Positions 12,470-24,560 of a stretch of DNA of 64,000 nucleotides are shown here, one piece after another (the stretch's first letter is position 1; every line of letters begins with the position of its first letter). The stretch covers positions 6,275,966 to 6,339,965 of the forward strand of contig CM020514.1 of NCBI GenBank assembly GCA_009823395.1. Direction: 5' to 3'. The stretch comes from Thamnaconus septentrionalis (Eukaryota; Chordata; Actinopteri; Tetraodontiformes; Monacanthidae). A program made the position numbers and the translations under genes. The notes under the pieces were generated by a model. It saw only the letters and a program-made list of their open reading frames with translations, was not told the origin of the DNA and searched no databases.

Positions 12470-12760
12470 GAGCCTCACAACACCTGAGCGCAGCCTTCGA
12501 CGATATAAATGAGCGCACGTGATGCTGCGCAGGAAGCTGGGTCATTGCCTTGACACCGCAGCGGCAGCGGCGGCGGCGGCGGCCATTTTGGCTCCGGCGA
12601 AGTGGCATCCAATAAATAATACAGCTCTGCAGCCATTGTATCGCGGAGGAAATGCTGCCCGGGCCCACGGCAGATTTCTCTGGCTGACGCGTTCGCCATG
12701 TGTGACGTCACTTTTCCCCCCCGAGCACCGTGATAATTAGAGGCGCTCAACCAATCAGTC
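12470..12760. promoter_or_regulatory. CpG-rich candidate promoter or 5' UTR exon of zmym2
   Basis: A GC- and CpG-rich patch containing a run of GGC units followed by GGCCATTTTGGCTCC. On the minus strand this is an AAAATGGCCGCC-type string resembling a YY1 site, common in housekeeping promoters. It lies about 2.6 kb upstream of the first zmym2 coding exon on the correct side. No donor could be fixed, so the transcribed exon is inferred. Confidence 0.35.
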
Positions 12761-14071
12761 ATTTAAGAGTTGGTTCTGTCCCCCCAGTGAACCTGATCCC
12801 CTGGCTGGATTCAACCGAGACGCCATGTGGGTTAAGTTAAAAACTGGGAGAGACCTTTCCTTGGACGGAAACATTTCAGCAAAGAAATGATTTCCACATG
12901 CCTGCAGCCATGGCCTAATGAAATTTGGGCGATTTTACAATTTTTTTTTTTTTTCCAAACTCTTCCAAAAAAATCGTAGGAGTTCCTGGTTTATTACGCT
13001 CCCATGAAATCCGACGCAAATGTCTCACTCGTCGCGCTTTAGGCCTGGCATTACCTTACGATCAGGCGTGACTGCACCTGCGGGCGGGTTTGCTCAGGAC
13101 AGCGAGACACGACCCGAGCCACTTGTGCACACGTTTTTTGCTTATGCCAGATTGGGGGGGGAGGGTCTAAATGTACAATGCTGAATAAAATTTTTGGGCT
13201 CCCTTTTCTCCAAAGTTTTTTGTGAATAACTATTTGGCCAATCAGAACAATTCTGGAGAACATCACTGACAGACAAGTCAGGGCGCAGCCAATCAGAACG
13301 AGCTGAGACCCAGCACATATGACGTCATGACTTCACACTGGGAATAAACTCTTTTCTGGTGATTTTTCTGGATTTTATCATTTTTTTAAACAACTAAAAG
13401 ACCACAAGTGAAAAATTTACAATAGAAAGATTTGCTATGAATCGTGTTTCAGGTCCCAGTTGTCCTGTGAGCTGTTTTAAAGGAGTTTAATTTTGTATTG
13501 CGGTCTATGGAAAAATGCTTTTTGGGCCAATGGGATTTTTTTTGGTGCAGTACCTTGAATGGCCACTGGGAATAATCGGAGTGCCGCCATATTGCCAGTC
13601 CGGTATCCAGTTCTTATAATACATCTCCTACAAATCTGATGCAAGAAGTTGGCAGAATCTCGACTTGTATTTGGCCGGCACCGTCCACTTTGACAGTTTG
13701 ACTTCATTTTCATAATCCAGCCGTGGTGCACTGGATTTGAACAAAGCTGAGGTCTAGACGCGATTACACAAATTCACGTACGGCAGATGGTCTGTCAGCT
13801 TGCCATGGGAATATTCATCGAGCATCATGCAGCTGCATCTTCTGCTCTCTTTTAAAACAAATGGGATCCAGTCAGTTGAGCGTCATTGCCCCATTTGGTG
13901 CGCATGCACTATTGGATGTGCTGCATAAGAGTTGTTGAGTCTTGGCGGAAATGTTTAATGAAAAGTAACAAATGGTCTTCTAATACATTTGAAAAAAATC
14001 TACGATCTCAAAAGTCAAACTCATGCAATATGTACTTCTGACCTGCCAACTAATGACTGAAACCATTAACA

Positions 14072-14108
<37 letters not shown>

Positions 14109-17100
14109 TTTTAAAAAAGTGGAATCCATACTAAGGCTTACCTAACTAAGATACTCTCGCCAATCTGAAGAGCTATTTTAAGAAATGCTTTACAGTGGTT
14201 TGACTAAATTCTCTTTGTTTATGCAGCAGCGAGTGTTAAAAGATAAGATACGAAAGGATTGTACTTTCTTGTCCGTTAACACAGAGACTTGTACTCGACC
14301 ACAAGCGCCACAACAAACTGCCACATCACACCATCCACAAGGAACAAAAGCTCATAAAGTTGCCAAAAACAAAACAGCATACAACGCTGCTACATGTTCA
14401 ATATACGTTTTTTTGAATAGCACACAACTGACAAATTTGATTCAAGTTCTACAGAAGATCTGCCTGTGCGACTAACATCCTCTATGATGCAAGATAAAAC
14501 CACAGCACAACAGGTGACAACTGGGGAAGTGGAGTCTCTCCTCCTTGTGTTGGACTAGTTCACCCCATCGCGATGCAGATGGAGACAAACGTCAGCTTGC
14601 GACTCCCATGGCAGGGTAATGTGTGCATGTGATCATCAGTCTTTGAGCGGAAGGATCATCATGCACACTGATGCTAAGAGAAGAGTTTGTGCATTAAACT
14701 CTTTCCAGCAAGGTCTCCACATTATCTCAAATGACTGAGTCATAATTTATTGAAGGACTCAGTGCCGCCGAGCTTCATAAATTTACTTGAGCACAACAGC
14801 ACAAAGGCAACTCTCTCTGACTCTGACACCAGCAACATCAGTGCGACACCACAGACTCAGACCTTGTCCACACATAAGAGATATTTTTATTTTTTCCTTT
14901 CTTCTGTTGAATTAAAAACCCACGTCTGGGCTAACGGGTAAACCAAAACAACCTCATCCACATGCAACCACATGTGCAACTGGTAGGGCAATGTGAGGCA
15001 CATGCCAGACCAGGAGGTGGCGATAAGACCTTTTAATGGTCAGCAACACAGTGGCTAACTGGCAGCCAGAAGAAAGAACAACAAAACTGTAGGAATATAC
15101 AACAGTAGACACTGCATTGAGTGTTTATCTAATTATAGCTATTTTGATATTAATACAATGATATTTATTCATTTGCTATTTATCTATTTTCTGTAATATG
15201 TGACTCATCACTGATTACCAATGCAGAGAAAAAACAAGTTAAGCAAAATGCGACATTAACAAGACATCAAATTCTTACATATCGCTCATAGAAATCTAGA
15301 TGGGATGGGAAGTTTGGTAAATAGTATCACCTCCAAACCGAATAATCTGATCCGTCTGGTCACAATCATCAGGCTTCAAGTGATCACAGCACAAAACCGA
15401 ATTGTCGGCAGCTACAAAACCTTCCATCCCAAAGGTCAACTTCCCACTGCCTCCTCTTGGTGCCCTTTTTGGGAAACCATCAAAAGGTGAGAAAAGCATG
15501 TGACTAAATCACATCAACGCGACTCTTCCCCAATTTTTATCAACAATGTCCTCGACGCATGCACGCGTATCGTTACTGCAAACATACACTTCCCACAAAG
15601 TCGGTTAGCTAGCAGTTTCTGGCTCTGGCCGTCAGTGAACGCAACCATTGGCTGATAACGTCGTGAGCCATCATTCAGATTTGACTTGCACGTGAAATGC
15701 AACCCCCCGCCGAGATCAGGTTTCAATGGGCCGATGATCTGTGCAGTCCCAGGCTGCACAGGACTATGGCATTTTTTCTCCTGATGACCTCTTTTCTGGT
15801 CCGTTTCTCTGTTCTTGTAGCCTTCTGGCAGACGAGACGTTGGGGAAAGATCGCCCAGATCAATATGCCGTCGACGTGCCCTCCACCAGCGCATGCGGCA
15901 TCTACTGTTACTTATGTCTAGGAACAAAACAGCTCTACAGGGGATTTATATGCATGGACTGATCGGGAGTGATGTCATTACAAATATTACGTTGGAATAT
16001 CAAGTTGATAAAATACTACAAAATGTAATTTGATCCTCAATGTAGTTATGGTATATGTATCCAGAGGCATGTAAAATCCCAGTCAAAGCTCCCACTATCT
16101 CGGTTGCCATCGATCAGCTGCTGGTTTTGAGACGTGTTCACATGAAGAAACGTCACACACGAAAGGTGACAATGAAGCCGAAAAAGGTTTCCAGCAGACG
16201 TGCAAAGCAAGGTTTTCTGACAATTGTGCCCACTGAAATAGCTTTTTCCATAAAAAAAAAGACTAAATACCTATTTACATAGAACAAAGGAAAAACAAAA
16301 ACAAAACATGTTTACATTTGTAAACATACCAACATCTGTGTGGACAAGGACTTTCATTTCTATTCCATTTTGGATTTTTGGATGAACTGTCCCTTTAAGA
16401 CCTACTTGAGAGTGAGACACTGAAGCTGGAGGAGAGCTGCTCACGGGACCATGTGACAGGAAGCACGAGCAAAAAACAGCATGACATTCAAGATCAATAA
16501 GTTGCTTCTGACGGTTCCAAGGCCCTCGTCTACGTCACAGCGCTGCACAAAACAAACTAGTTAGAAAATGCCAAAACATGTCAGCGCGCCTAAAACAATT
16601 CCTTGAGATCTGCCAAAATACTAGCAGAGGACCTAACACAAACCGGAACAGCTCCCTCAATTCTTACGTCTGAAGGGGAATTGGCTCCTTAATAGGTGCA
16701 CATTTGGTCTTGTGTGCAAATCAACTCGATCGTGCTGCTCAGATAAGGAGGGAGAGAAATTGCCTGGTCTAGACTTGGTTCACACTGCAATGCAGAGCTA
16801 TGAGCAAGCCTGCATTCACGTGGATGGGAGCCTCAGCATTAATGAGCACTGGCATGCAACCTTGCTCCAAACGTCAACACCTGGTGGAGGAAGAGGAGCG
16901 GAGAAGAGAGGCGAGGAGAGGAGAGGAGGGCCGGGCCGGGCTGGGAATTGAGGTAGTTTGCGGACAGATGATGTGGCCGCCTCATTGCGCCCCCTCTACC
17001 TCTCACAGCGCAGCCCCTTTACGCACGCAACCACCACGTTGCACGTTTTTTTTTTTTTTTTGCGCAAAAAAAAGGAAAAGAGGTGGAGACCTGCAGCCGT

Positions 17101-20100
17101 TTGCGCCAGCTGCGCAAGGAAACGCCGACTAATAGCATATTCAAATCAAACGCTGGGGATCATTATATAAGGCTTATGTCACTGAGAAGTGATGCGTAAT
17201 GCGCAGCCACCAGAACACCCCCCACCACCACCCACCCCCCACCCCCGAGCCAGCTGATGAGCTAAAATGCTGCTCATTCGGGTTACCTGGCAGCCGGAGC
17301 CACAAATTGAAAAAAAAAAAAAAAAAAAGAAAAAAAACAGACAATGCTGAGCTCTGATGTGAAATAATCAAGTCACCAGTGAGGGGCAGCCGGTACTAAT
17401 CTAACCGGGGGGGATTCTTAAGACCCGCCGCCCCCCTTTGCTGTGCCCTTGATTAATCACCCTGGACAAGAAGCTCCATGAGGACCAAACACAGCGCGAG
17501 ATCCGGTCCAGGCTTTATCGCGCTATGACTCGACATGATCCGAGCTTCCTTTCCCACCAGAAGGTTTAAAAATAACCAAGCCAGACACGCAGAGAGGGTC
17601 TAAAACTTTAAAGAGGACCCATACGGAGAGCCGAGCACTACCTGAGCCGCGCTACCTTGCCTTAAAGAGCCCAGGTGGATGAGGAGGTATGGCCCCCCGT
17701 TTCAAGTTGGGATTGAAACGTGGTTCAGGGTGTTCCGTTCCGTTCCCACCCCTGCCCTTCCTGGCGCAAACAGCCATTGGATTAGCGGCGAATCGAGGGG
17801 AGGAGAGAGAGAACACACACAGGGAGAGAGAGGGAGAGAGAGACTGCGCCGTTCTGAAAAACGCCACTCAATCAAGAGTCACAACTTTTCCTATTCTTAA
17901 AAAAAATAAAAAAATGCACGTCACGGAACAAAAAAAAAAAAATCTTTTAACGTGATGCAAAATGAAGCGCTCTCAAAACAGGAACACCAAGAGCTGTGGA
18001 AATGCTGGAAACGTGGTCGTGTTACAACAACAACCCCCGCTGTTTATCTTTCCGGGGCGTGTTCAAGACCAGTGGAGGCAAAAACACAACAAAGTTCCGA
18101 ATTAAGAAGGCTGATTTTTACGATACCTACAAAGGCAGGGTATTAATTGAAAAGTTAGCCTTGCACGTCCACCCTGGCGCAATCAGTGGCAGCTACACTC
18201 CGCCACCGCAAGGGGCGCCCTTGGGGTTATGTATCACATGAAACTGCCTTCATATGTGTCATGCGGTAGTAAACAACGCGGCACAAATGCATTGAAACGA
18301 GGCGTTTGCGCAAAGGTATATGGTGTGCGCACACCTCGGCAAGGACCTCGGCGAACCTAAAACCCAAATACAATTTACCCCCACCCCCCACCTCCTCCCC
18401 CGGCGGAAAACAGCACTCGCTGACGTCCGCCATTAGGGATCTAACTGAACAATACTGGAGACTAGAGGCGGCACCGGCAACAGCATTCACAAGGCAGAGG
18501 GGGGAAATCTGTTCAAATTTTCTCTTTATTGACCCCATGTGTGTCTTTTAACCCCCCTGCGGCTCACAGGAGAGTCCGTGGAAATGAGGCCGGCGACCCG
18601 CACAAGTTTCCCAAAACTTTGAGCGATAGAGGCGTAAGGCTGTAATATTAAAACGTCTGTGAATTGGGCTTACCGGAGTGCAGCTCGGAGCGGTGTAGCG
18701 CCACTTTTGTGCCTTGATATTAATCCCAGGGAGCGCGTGCGCACAACGTACAACTTTCCACTTTCCGCTCAAAGATTGTGCAAATTGAAAATGCGCCACT
18801 CCGAGCCCGAGCTCGGAGGGCTTGTCGCGCGGTGTGACACGCCGGCAAAAAACAGGAGTGAGCTCATTGCCTTTGTGTTTCCGCCGCCTGTCCACTCCCC
18901 ACAGCTTTTTAAATAAATAAATAAAATAATAAATAAATAAATATACACAACTCAAACAGTAACATAGATCATTAAACTGGATGGGTACTGGATTTTGCAT
19001 ACTTTTATGTGACCTTTTCAGCAAGGGACCAAGCAATTACACTGATTATTTTACAGGAAAAAAATGCATACAATAAACCATCACGGTTACATAGATCTCT
19101 CTAATAGTTCGACATTTTCACTTTTAGGGAAAAATATTCACCAGTCACGTTTCCAAAAAGTGAAAACGAGGTTAGTAGATAGTGGAGTTCCTTCTGAAAA
19201 TATTAATTTTACATCAGTTTCGTACCTTCCTTATGTTTAGTTTGCAATCAAATTTCTTTATTAATATCTGTCGATATTAGGTCAACTATCCCTTGCCAAT
19301 TCAATAATTTAATTTCTTCACAGCGTGGTAACTGGTACGGTCCCTTGAAGCGGATGTCACATTTGCTCACGTTTATAGCAACCGGAAGTAATATCAGAGT
19401 GAGACCTCTTCTTTGCCAACTTCTCTGAAGGCGTCTATTCCGGCAGTTTTTTATTTTTTTTAACGCTCTCATTTCGCCGCGCACGCGCAAAGGCAGCAAT
19501 CATGGGCTGCGTGGTTGGCAATTAAAGTCTCCATCATGCACATTTATCCTTTCTGATACAGACCATATATCCTTGTGAACTGACTCCACTTCCGTTGAAA
19601 AAAGGAATGATGCTTTGGCCATCATGTCCATGAAACACATATTTTGAACGGCCAAAGCGCGCCGCATTGAAGTGCACAGTTCGGGTCCAATCAGGAAGCT
19701 CCGATCCGGGTTGAGAGAGTTCATGCTCTTACTCCTGTCTACGAAACGTCGTTTTTTCCCAAGTAATTTTAACCAGGACCACCAGAAACAGAGCACCTCA
19801 CATTTATTATTTATACTGCTACAGTTAACACCCCTTAGAAGCACTGAACGCCTTTACCAGCAGATATGTATACGGTAGAAACACATGCATTTATAGGTGG
19901 CTCCAACGTGGGGAAAAAGACAACTATTTACGAGAGACGTCAATTTTAATTTTTCCAGGCATTCAATTTATTTAAATGCTTTAGGCAAGTATTTAAACAC
20001 CAACACCACAAAACAACAACAGCAAAGTTTGCATTTTAGTGTTGTATACGGTGGCTGAGAGGGCTCACCGCAACTTCAGAAAACTGAAGAGGACCACTGC

Positions 20101-20358
20101 CAGTGACGGACCCACCTCCGACACAGACTTAATATGATCATTAAATATAGTTTGAACAGCTTTGGATAAATGAAGCACAAAAAAAGGTCTTACGTGTAAA
20201 AGCACAATTACACGATAGCGGTCTGATTTGGACACAAACAGGAGCCAGGTCTTTGAATGACTTTTGCAAAGTTGGACTTCGTTGAAAAGTTTCTCGGCCA
20301 CCGTAGTTGTAGGCTAGCGTTAGTCAATATGGAGGCACAGCAGAGACGTTGATGCGTA

Positions 20359-20362
<4 letters not shown>
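12761..20362. other. Intergenic or UTR-intron DNA; simple repeats only
   Basis: No recognisable coding exon on either strand. There is an (ATT)n run near 14077-14106, long A or T runs near 17047 and 17310, a GA-rich tract near 17800-17845, and (AAAT)n near 18912-18942. Moderately CpG-rich stretches at 17.4-18.9 kb could hold an alternative upstream promoter, but no site decides this. Confidence 0.45.

Positions 20363-20418
<56 letters not shown>
20363..20418. repeat. (CA)n microsatellite next to the THAP exon donor
   Basis: About 28 CA units directly downstream (minus-strand sense) of the THAP exon. The splice donor reads GAG|gtaagtgtgtg, so the intron begins inside the repeat. Confidence 0.95.
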
Positions 20419-20419
<1 letters not shown>

Positions 20420-20421
20420 AC

Positions 20422-20715
20422 CTCGTTTCCTCCAGTGATGCCGACAGATGGTAGGGCAGTTTCTTTCAAGAACAGCGTGTGAACCATCCCTGAGCTTCTC
20501 TCCTCCATTCTTTCATAGTAGTCCTCTGGTATAAAATGGTTGGAGCAAACAAACATTTTCCGGAGCATCTTTGCGGGAGTGTCGGGGTCGATGTCCAGCA
20601 CACACATCCATTCTTTCATCCTGTTCTTATTCCTGGTGGGGAAGATGTGAAACTTCACTCTGCTCCATTTCTTTGGCTTGCTCCCGCAACCCTTTACAAT
20701 ACACGTGTAAACCAT
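20422..20715 (-). CDS. THAP zinc-finger domain exon (first coding exon of an unassigned THAP protein)
   Basis: Encodes 98 codons starting MVYTCIVKGCGSK, the usual first residues of a THAP domain. The C2CH zinc ligands are visible as CIVKGC and later CSNHF. The conserved Trp of KEWMCVL, the FHIFP segment and a late ALPS motif corresponding to the AVPTIF box are also present. THAP domains bind DNA and are related to the P-element transposase DNA-binding domain. The exon ends in phase 0 at a good donor (20420-20421) that opens into a CA repeat. No downstream exon with matching phase was found within about 1 kb. It could be a THAP-family gene with a distant second exon, or a fragment. Which THAP gene it is cannot be told from the domain alone. 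Confidence 0.7.
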
Positions 20716-23700
20716 GATTGATAAGAGGATGAGCAATCAACAATCTGTAAACCCTTACAGATCTTTCCCAAAAAAACCTCCTACAAACTGATCCAGGTGA
20801 AGCAAAAATGTAGTAATTTCCGTCACTCAGATTCTACAGGATCTATTGCTTCAAGTGTGGGAACGTTGCATAATTATATTATTTAATAGTGTGGTGAATG
20901 TGCGGGTCACAACTTGTGAACGAGAGCCTCTAGGAGTTTGTTATGTTGTGTATTTGATGAGTTTTCAGGGAGGGAGAGACCTGTACCGTTTGCTGCGTCT
21001 CTGGCCCCGTAACTCAATTTCCCTTTTTTGATTGTCAAGCAATGAAAATTAAATGGAATGTTACAGCTCGAACGTCTTTAGGGATTATAGATTACAGGCG
21101 AATTTGCCTGTTGGAATAGTGTCGGACTATTCCTTTAAATATGGCGGCTCATGTGCGTTTGATGTTGGCTTTTGATCCTCAGCGCTAAAAACGTGACTGA
21201 CGTGATGTCCGTCTTGACGCGGCTCTCCGCCCAGAGCGTCTGTGACCTCACGGGGATTATACGACTGGTGTTTATTCGTGAATTGGTTTGATGACGACAA
21301 CAAATCGCGCGTTGTGTCAGTTGCTATGCAAAAATGACGCAGTTCACTGTGTCTATAGTCGCTGCTTCCGACGCGGAAATACAAAATAAGGCACCTGTCA
21401 GTCGTGACGGGATTCAAATATAAATATAAACGCACACCATATAAACTATTCAATTTGCATTCATCAATCTGTGGACTGTAACACAAGCGTAATGAAATGA
21501 TGGAGTTTACACAGTTGGCGGAGCCAGAGATGTTTCCTTGGTAGGGTGTGAGGGTTTCTCGGGGTGAGATCATTGCCCACAGGTGTGGCCATAAGTAGAT
21601 ATCTGAAATGTCTACGTGACTGTCTTTATTATTCCAATTGTTACAGTAGTTGTTTGTATTTCAGGGTCGGCATATAAATTAGAGAACGGGGAATCTTCAC
21701 CAACCTTAATATTGATAATAAACCAAATCTATGTCAGCTTGCTCCTACTGTCCTAGGGTTAGGGTTACATTAAAGTTCTTCGAGTGTCTTGTTCCCACAA
21801 GAACAAAATCCAGGCCAATCATCGAGTCAGAAATGCATGTCAAAATATGTATTGTACAACAACCAACAAAGATGACTTGAGGTGCTGTAATGTGGAAGTG
21901 TAAGACGTTTTGGCAAATTTCACCCCCCACCATCCCGCCCACACCAATATAGCTCAGAGCTCAGAGTTTACAACAATAGCAAATAAAAATCATGGAATTT
22001 AATTTTACAGAACACTATCCAATGCGTGCGTGACCCCACGCCCCACCCTTTTAACTGCATCTTTGCTCAGTCAGTAAAAAAACTGGACTGTGTATATGTT
22101 GGCTAACGGTTTAAGATCTTTCCAGTTACACAAGCACTCTATGTTAAGAGACATTTAGAGATAGATAGTTATACTTATAATATAGTTATAATTAGAGTTA
22201 TTCTAACTAGTGCAGTATTTTCACATAGGTGTGGGATTCATAAAAGGATGGTTAATGGAAGAATGGTTGCTAACGCGGCTTAACTTTGGACAATAACATT
22301 TGAACTCCCCTTTCACATAATCAAACACGATACAAATGATTTATTTTCCACATGGACAGTCAAAAAAAATATTGTGTGTTCACCTTGGAACACCAAAGAA
22401 GTCCACGAGGCATCCAAACCAAAAGCAAGGGCAAGTTAGACCTGTGGAGCACAATTGTTTTTCTATTCTAATTATCTTGTGTTCACCTTTCAAAATCACT
22501 GAATTGTATCTTCATCTTAGTTCTGATGTCCGCATATCAACGTTCAACTTACAGACATCAAATGCATGATGCATGGGGCCTTACAGAAATTATTTGAATT
22601 ACTTTCTGAGCCTGGTGGAATCAATCATTAACATTCAAACCCAGTTTAAAAATTGGTAAAACATTATTATTCAGGACTTTCAGGAACTGGGATCATGACA
22701 GTGAAATCAAGGACAGGTTTCAGAATTTGAAAAAAATATGGGAGATTTACCTCCAGAGACAGCAAATACTGTGAAGTATAGCTGTGTCTCATGTACCTGT
22801 TAAAAATGGCCTCAAGTGAAAATTTGTAAAGTGATTCAGTAGGATTGTTGAAGCCAACTGAATTTTACAGCCATTCAAGTTGTAACGGTCAGACTTGTGC
22901 TATTGAATTGAACCAAAGCCGGAAACAAAACCCTCAGGTCTCTGAATGAATAGCAATGACCCAGGTTTTCAAAACAGACCAGAGCAGTACGGCTGTGTCT
23001 GCCTAAGGAAAACACAAAGTCCAAACTAAAACAAAATTTAAAGGAAGCAAAAACTGATTCCATTGTTTTACAAGGTCTTCACCTCCTTGCAAAAGAGATG
23101 GTTGGATTAACATCGGAAGGATGTGTCAAGTGTCAATCAGAAGTCCTACATTTGCTGCTGACTCTAATAAGGAACTTTACACTGGAGCATTTCAGCATAC
23201 ACACTAAAATAAATTAATCCACTTCTAGTGTGTCAAGAAAGCAACAAAGCATTAACATAAAAAAAGGACGTCACAACTGCATGTATGTACGTAAATATTT
23301 ATACAGAGAATGTATGTACAAAGCAAAAAATACAAACAGCAATTTTGTGCGTTTGAGTCAAAAGACGGCTTTTTCTTCTTTCAGTAAAAAAACTCCTTCC
23401 ACAATATCGCGGATGACTGTGCATTAGCTTGTTCAGAATGATTTATAAACTTAATGAATTTAAACAGTGTGAGCAGCTCTTTGTGTCAGAGAAAAGGCTT
23501 TTTAAAATATCATTTAGCTTTCTCTTTACTAAATTTACACATCACATCATATCATCGTTGTCAAAAAGGCTGTGATGTCTGAAGTTAACGAAAACTCTAA
23601 TTGTCTGGGACAACACAAGTCACTGCAAATTTAACGTGGAAGCAAAAATCTGAGTCAGGAAACAATTTAGTCTGAGGAAAATACAAAAAAAACAAACACG

Positions 23701-24034
23701 AAAATTTGAATGCACCCCAAGCAATATTTATACACAGAGGCTCGGTTTGCAGACATGACACGACATGAGGATAAAACTCAGAGAAAGGCACAAATCAGGA
23801 CAGAGAAGGACATTTCTGGCTGCCTTCTTCCACCAATCAGCAGCAGCAGAATCACTAATGGATGAATGGCCAATGGAGAAGCTTGGCTATTCTACTACAC
23901 AGTGACATGAATCTCTTGTGCAATCTCCCTCTTGTGGCAAACACAGAGCCGGAGAGAGTATTCGAGATGCAGCTCAGATTGTTCGCTCGTGTGTGTGTGT
24001 GTATTGCTGTAATGGCCTGGTGGCGTAGTTGTGA
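20716..24034. other. Intergenic; includes probable mphosph8 3' UTR at its right side
   Basis: No coding exon recognised. The last several hundred bases before 24035 should be mphosph8 3' UTR, but no canonical AATAAA was found on the minus strand there, so the 3' end is not placed. Confidence 0.45.
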
Positions 24035-24526
24035 TTACTGCAACTGGACTCTGTATGCACAGATGAGGAGCTTCACCTGAGGAGGAAAGAAACCAGTGAA
24101 CAAGATAAAGTTTAAGCACTTGTAAACTTCTAATCTCTCGTCATTGCAAAGGCACATACACTTACAGCAAGCAAGTCGACCTGACACACCCTGTGGTGAA
24201 ATGCAGTATTGCAAAAGAACAAGTATTGACGTTGATGTCCACCATGGCTTTGTCAGCAACTCATTTTCCGACGCCTGGTGGTCCAACGTGTATGAAGTTT
24301 TTATTCATACAACAGTTAACCACTAAATAATTATTCCCTTAATTTGTTTTTCCAGATTTAAACTGTTAAGGAACAAATGGAAACTTGGACTCAGTCCCTA
24401 ACAAAGAAGAGGAAGGCTGAAAATTAGAATCGTGCTGTTGTTGCTAGGCAGAACTGTTGCTATGCAGAAACTGAGCTGCTTGGCATTTTCAACTGATATT
24501 GCATAAGGTCTTCCATGTTCTTTTAT

Positions 24527-24560
<34 letters not shown>

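Noticed and set aside
12475..12762. Open frames on both strands in the CpG-rich patch (for example one starting MAAELYYLLDATS)
   Set aside because: CpG islands with GGC repeats give chance open frames. No donor in a useful phase was found and there is no similarity to the ZMYM2 N-terminus.
18548..19036. 162-codon minus-strand frame
   Set aside because: It crosses an (AAAT)n repeat, has no recognisable domain and no conserved-looking splice sites; treated as chance.
19500..19844. Minus-strand open frame of 114 codons with plausible composition, between the THAP exon and zmym2
   Set aside because: No acceptor in it has the phase needed to join the THAP exon (phase 0), and I recognise no domain. 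It could still be an exon, but there is not enough support to list it.
21752..21768. Short telomere-like TAGGGTTAGGGTTA strings here and at about 61331 and 63099
   Set aside because: Only two units each. They are too short to mark an interstitial telomere or chromosome fusion.
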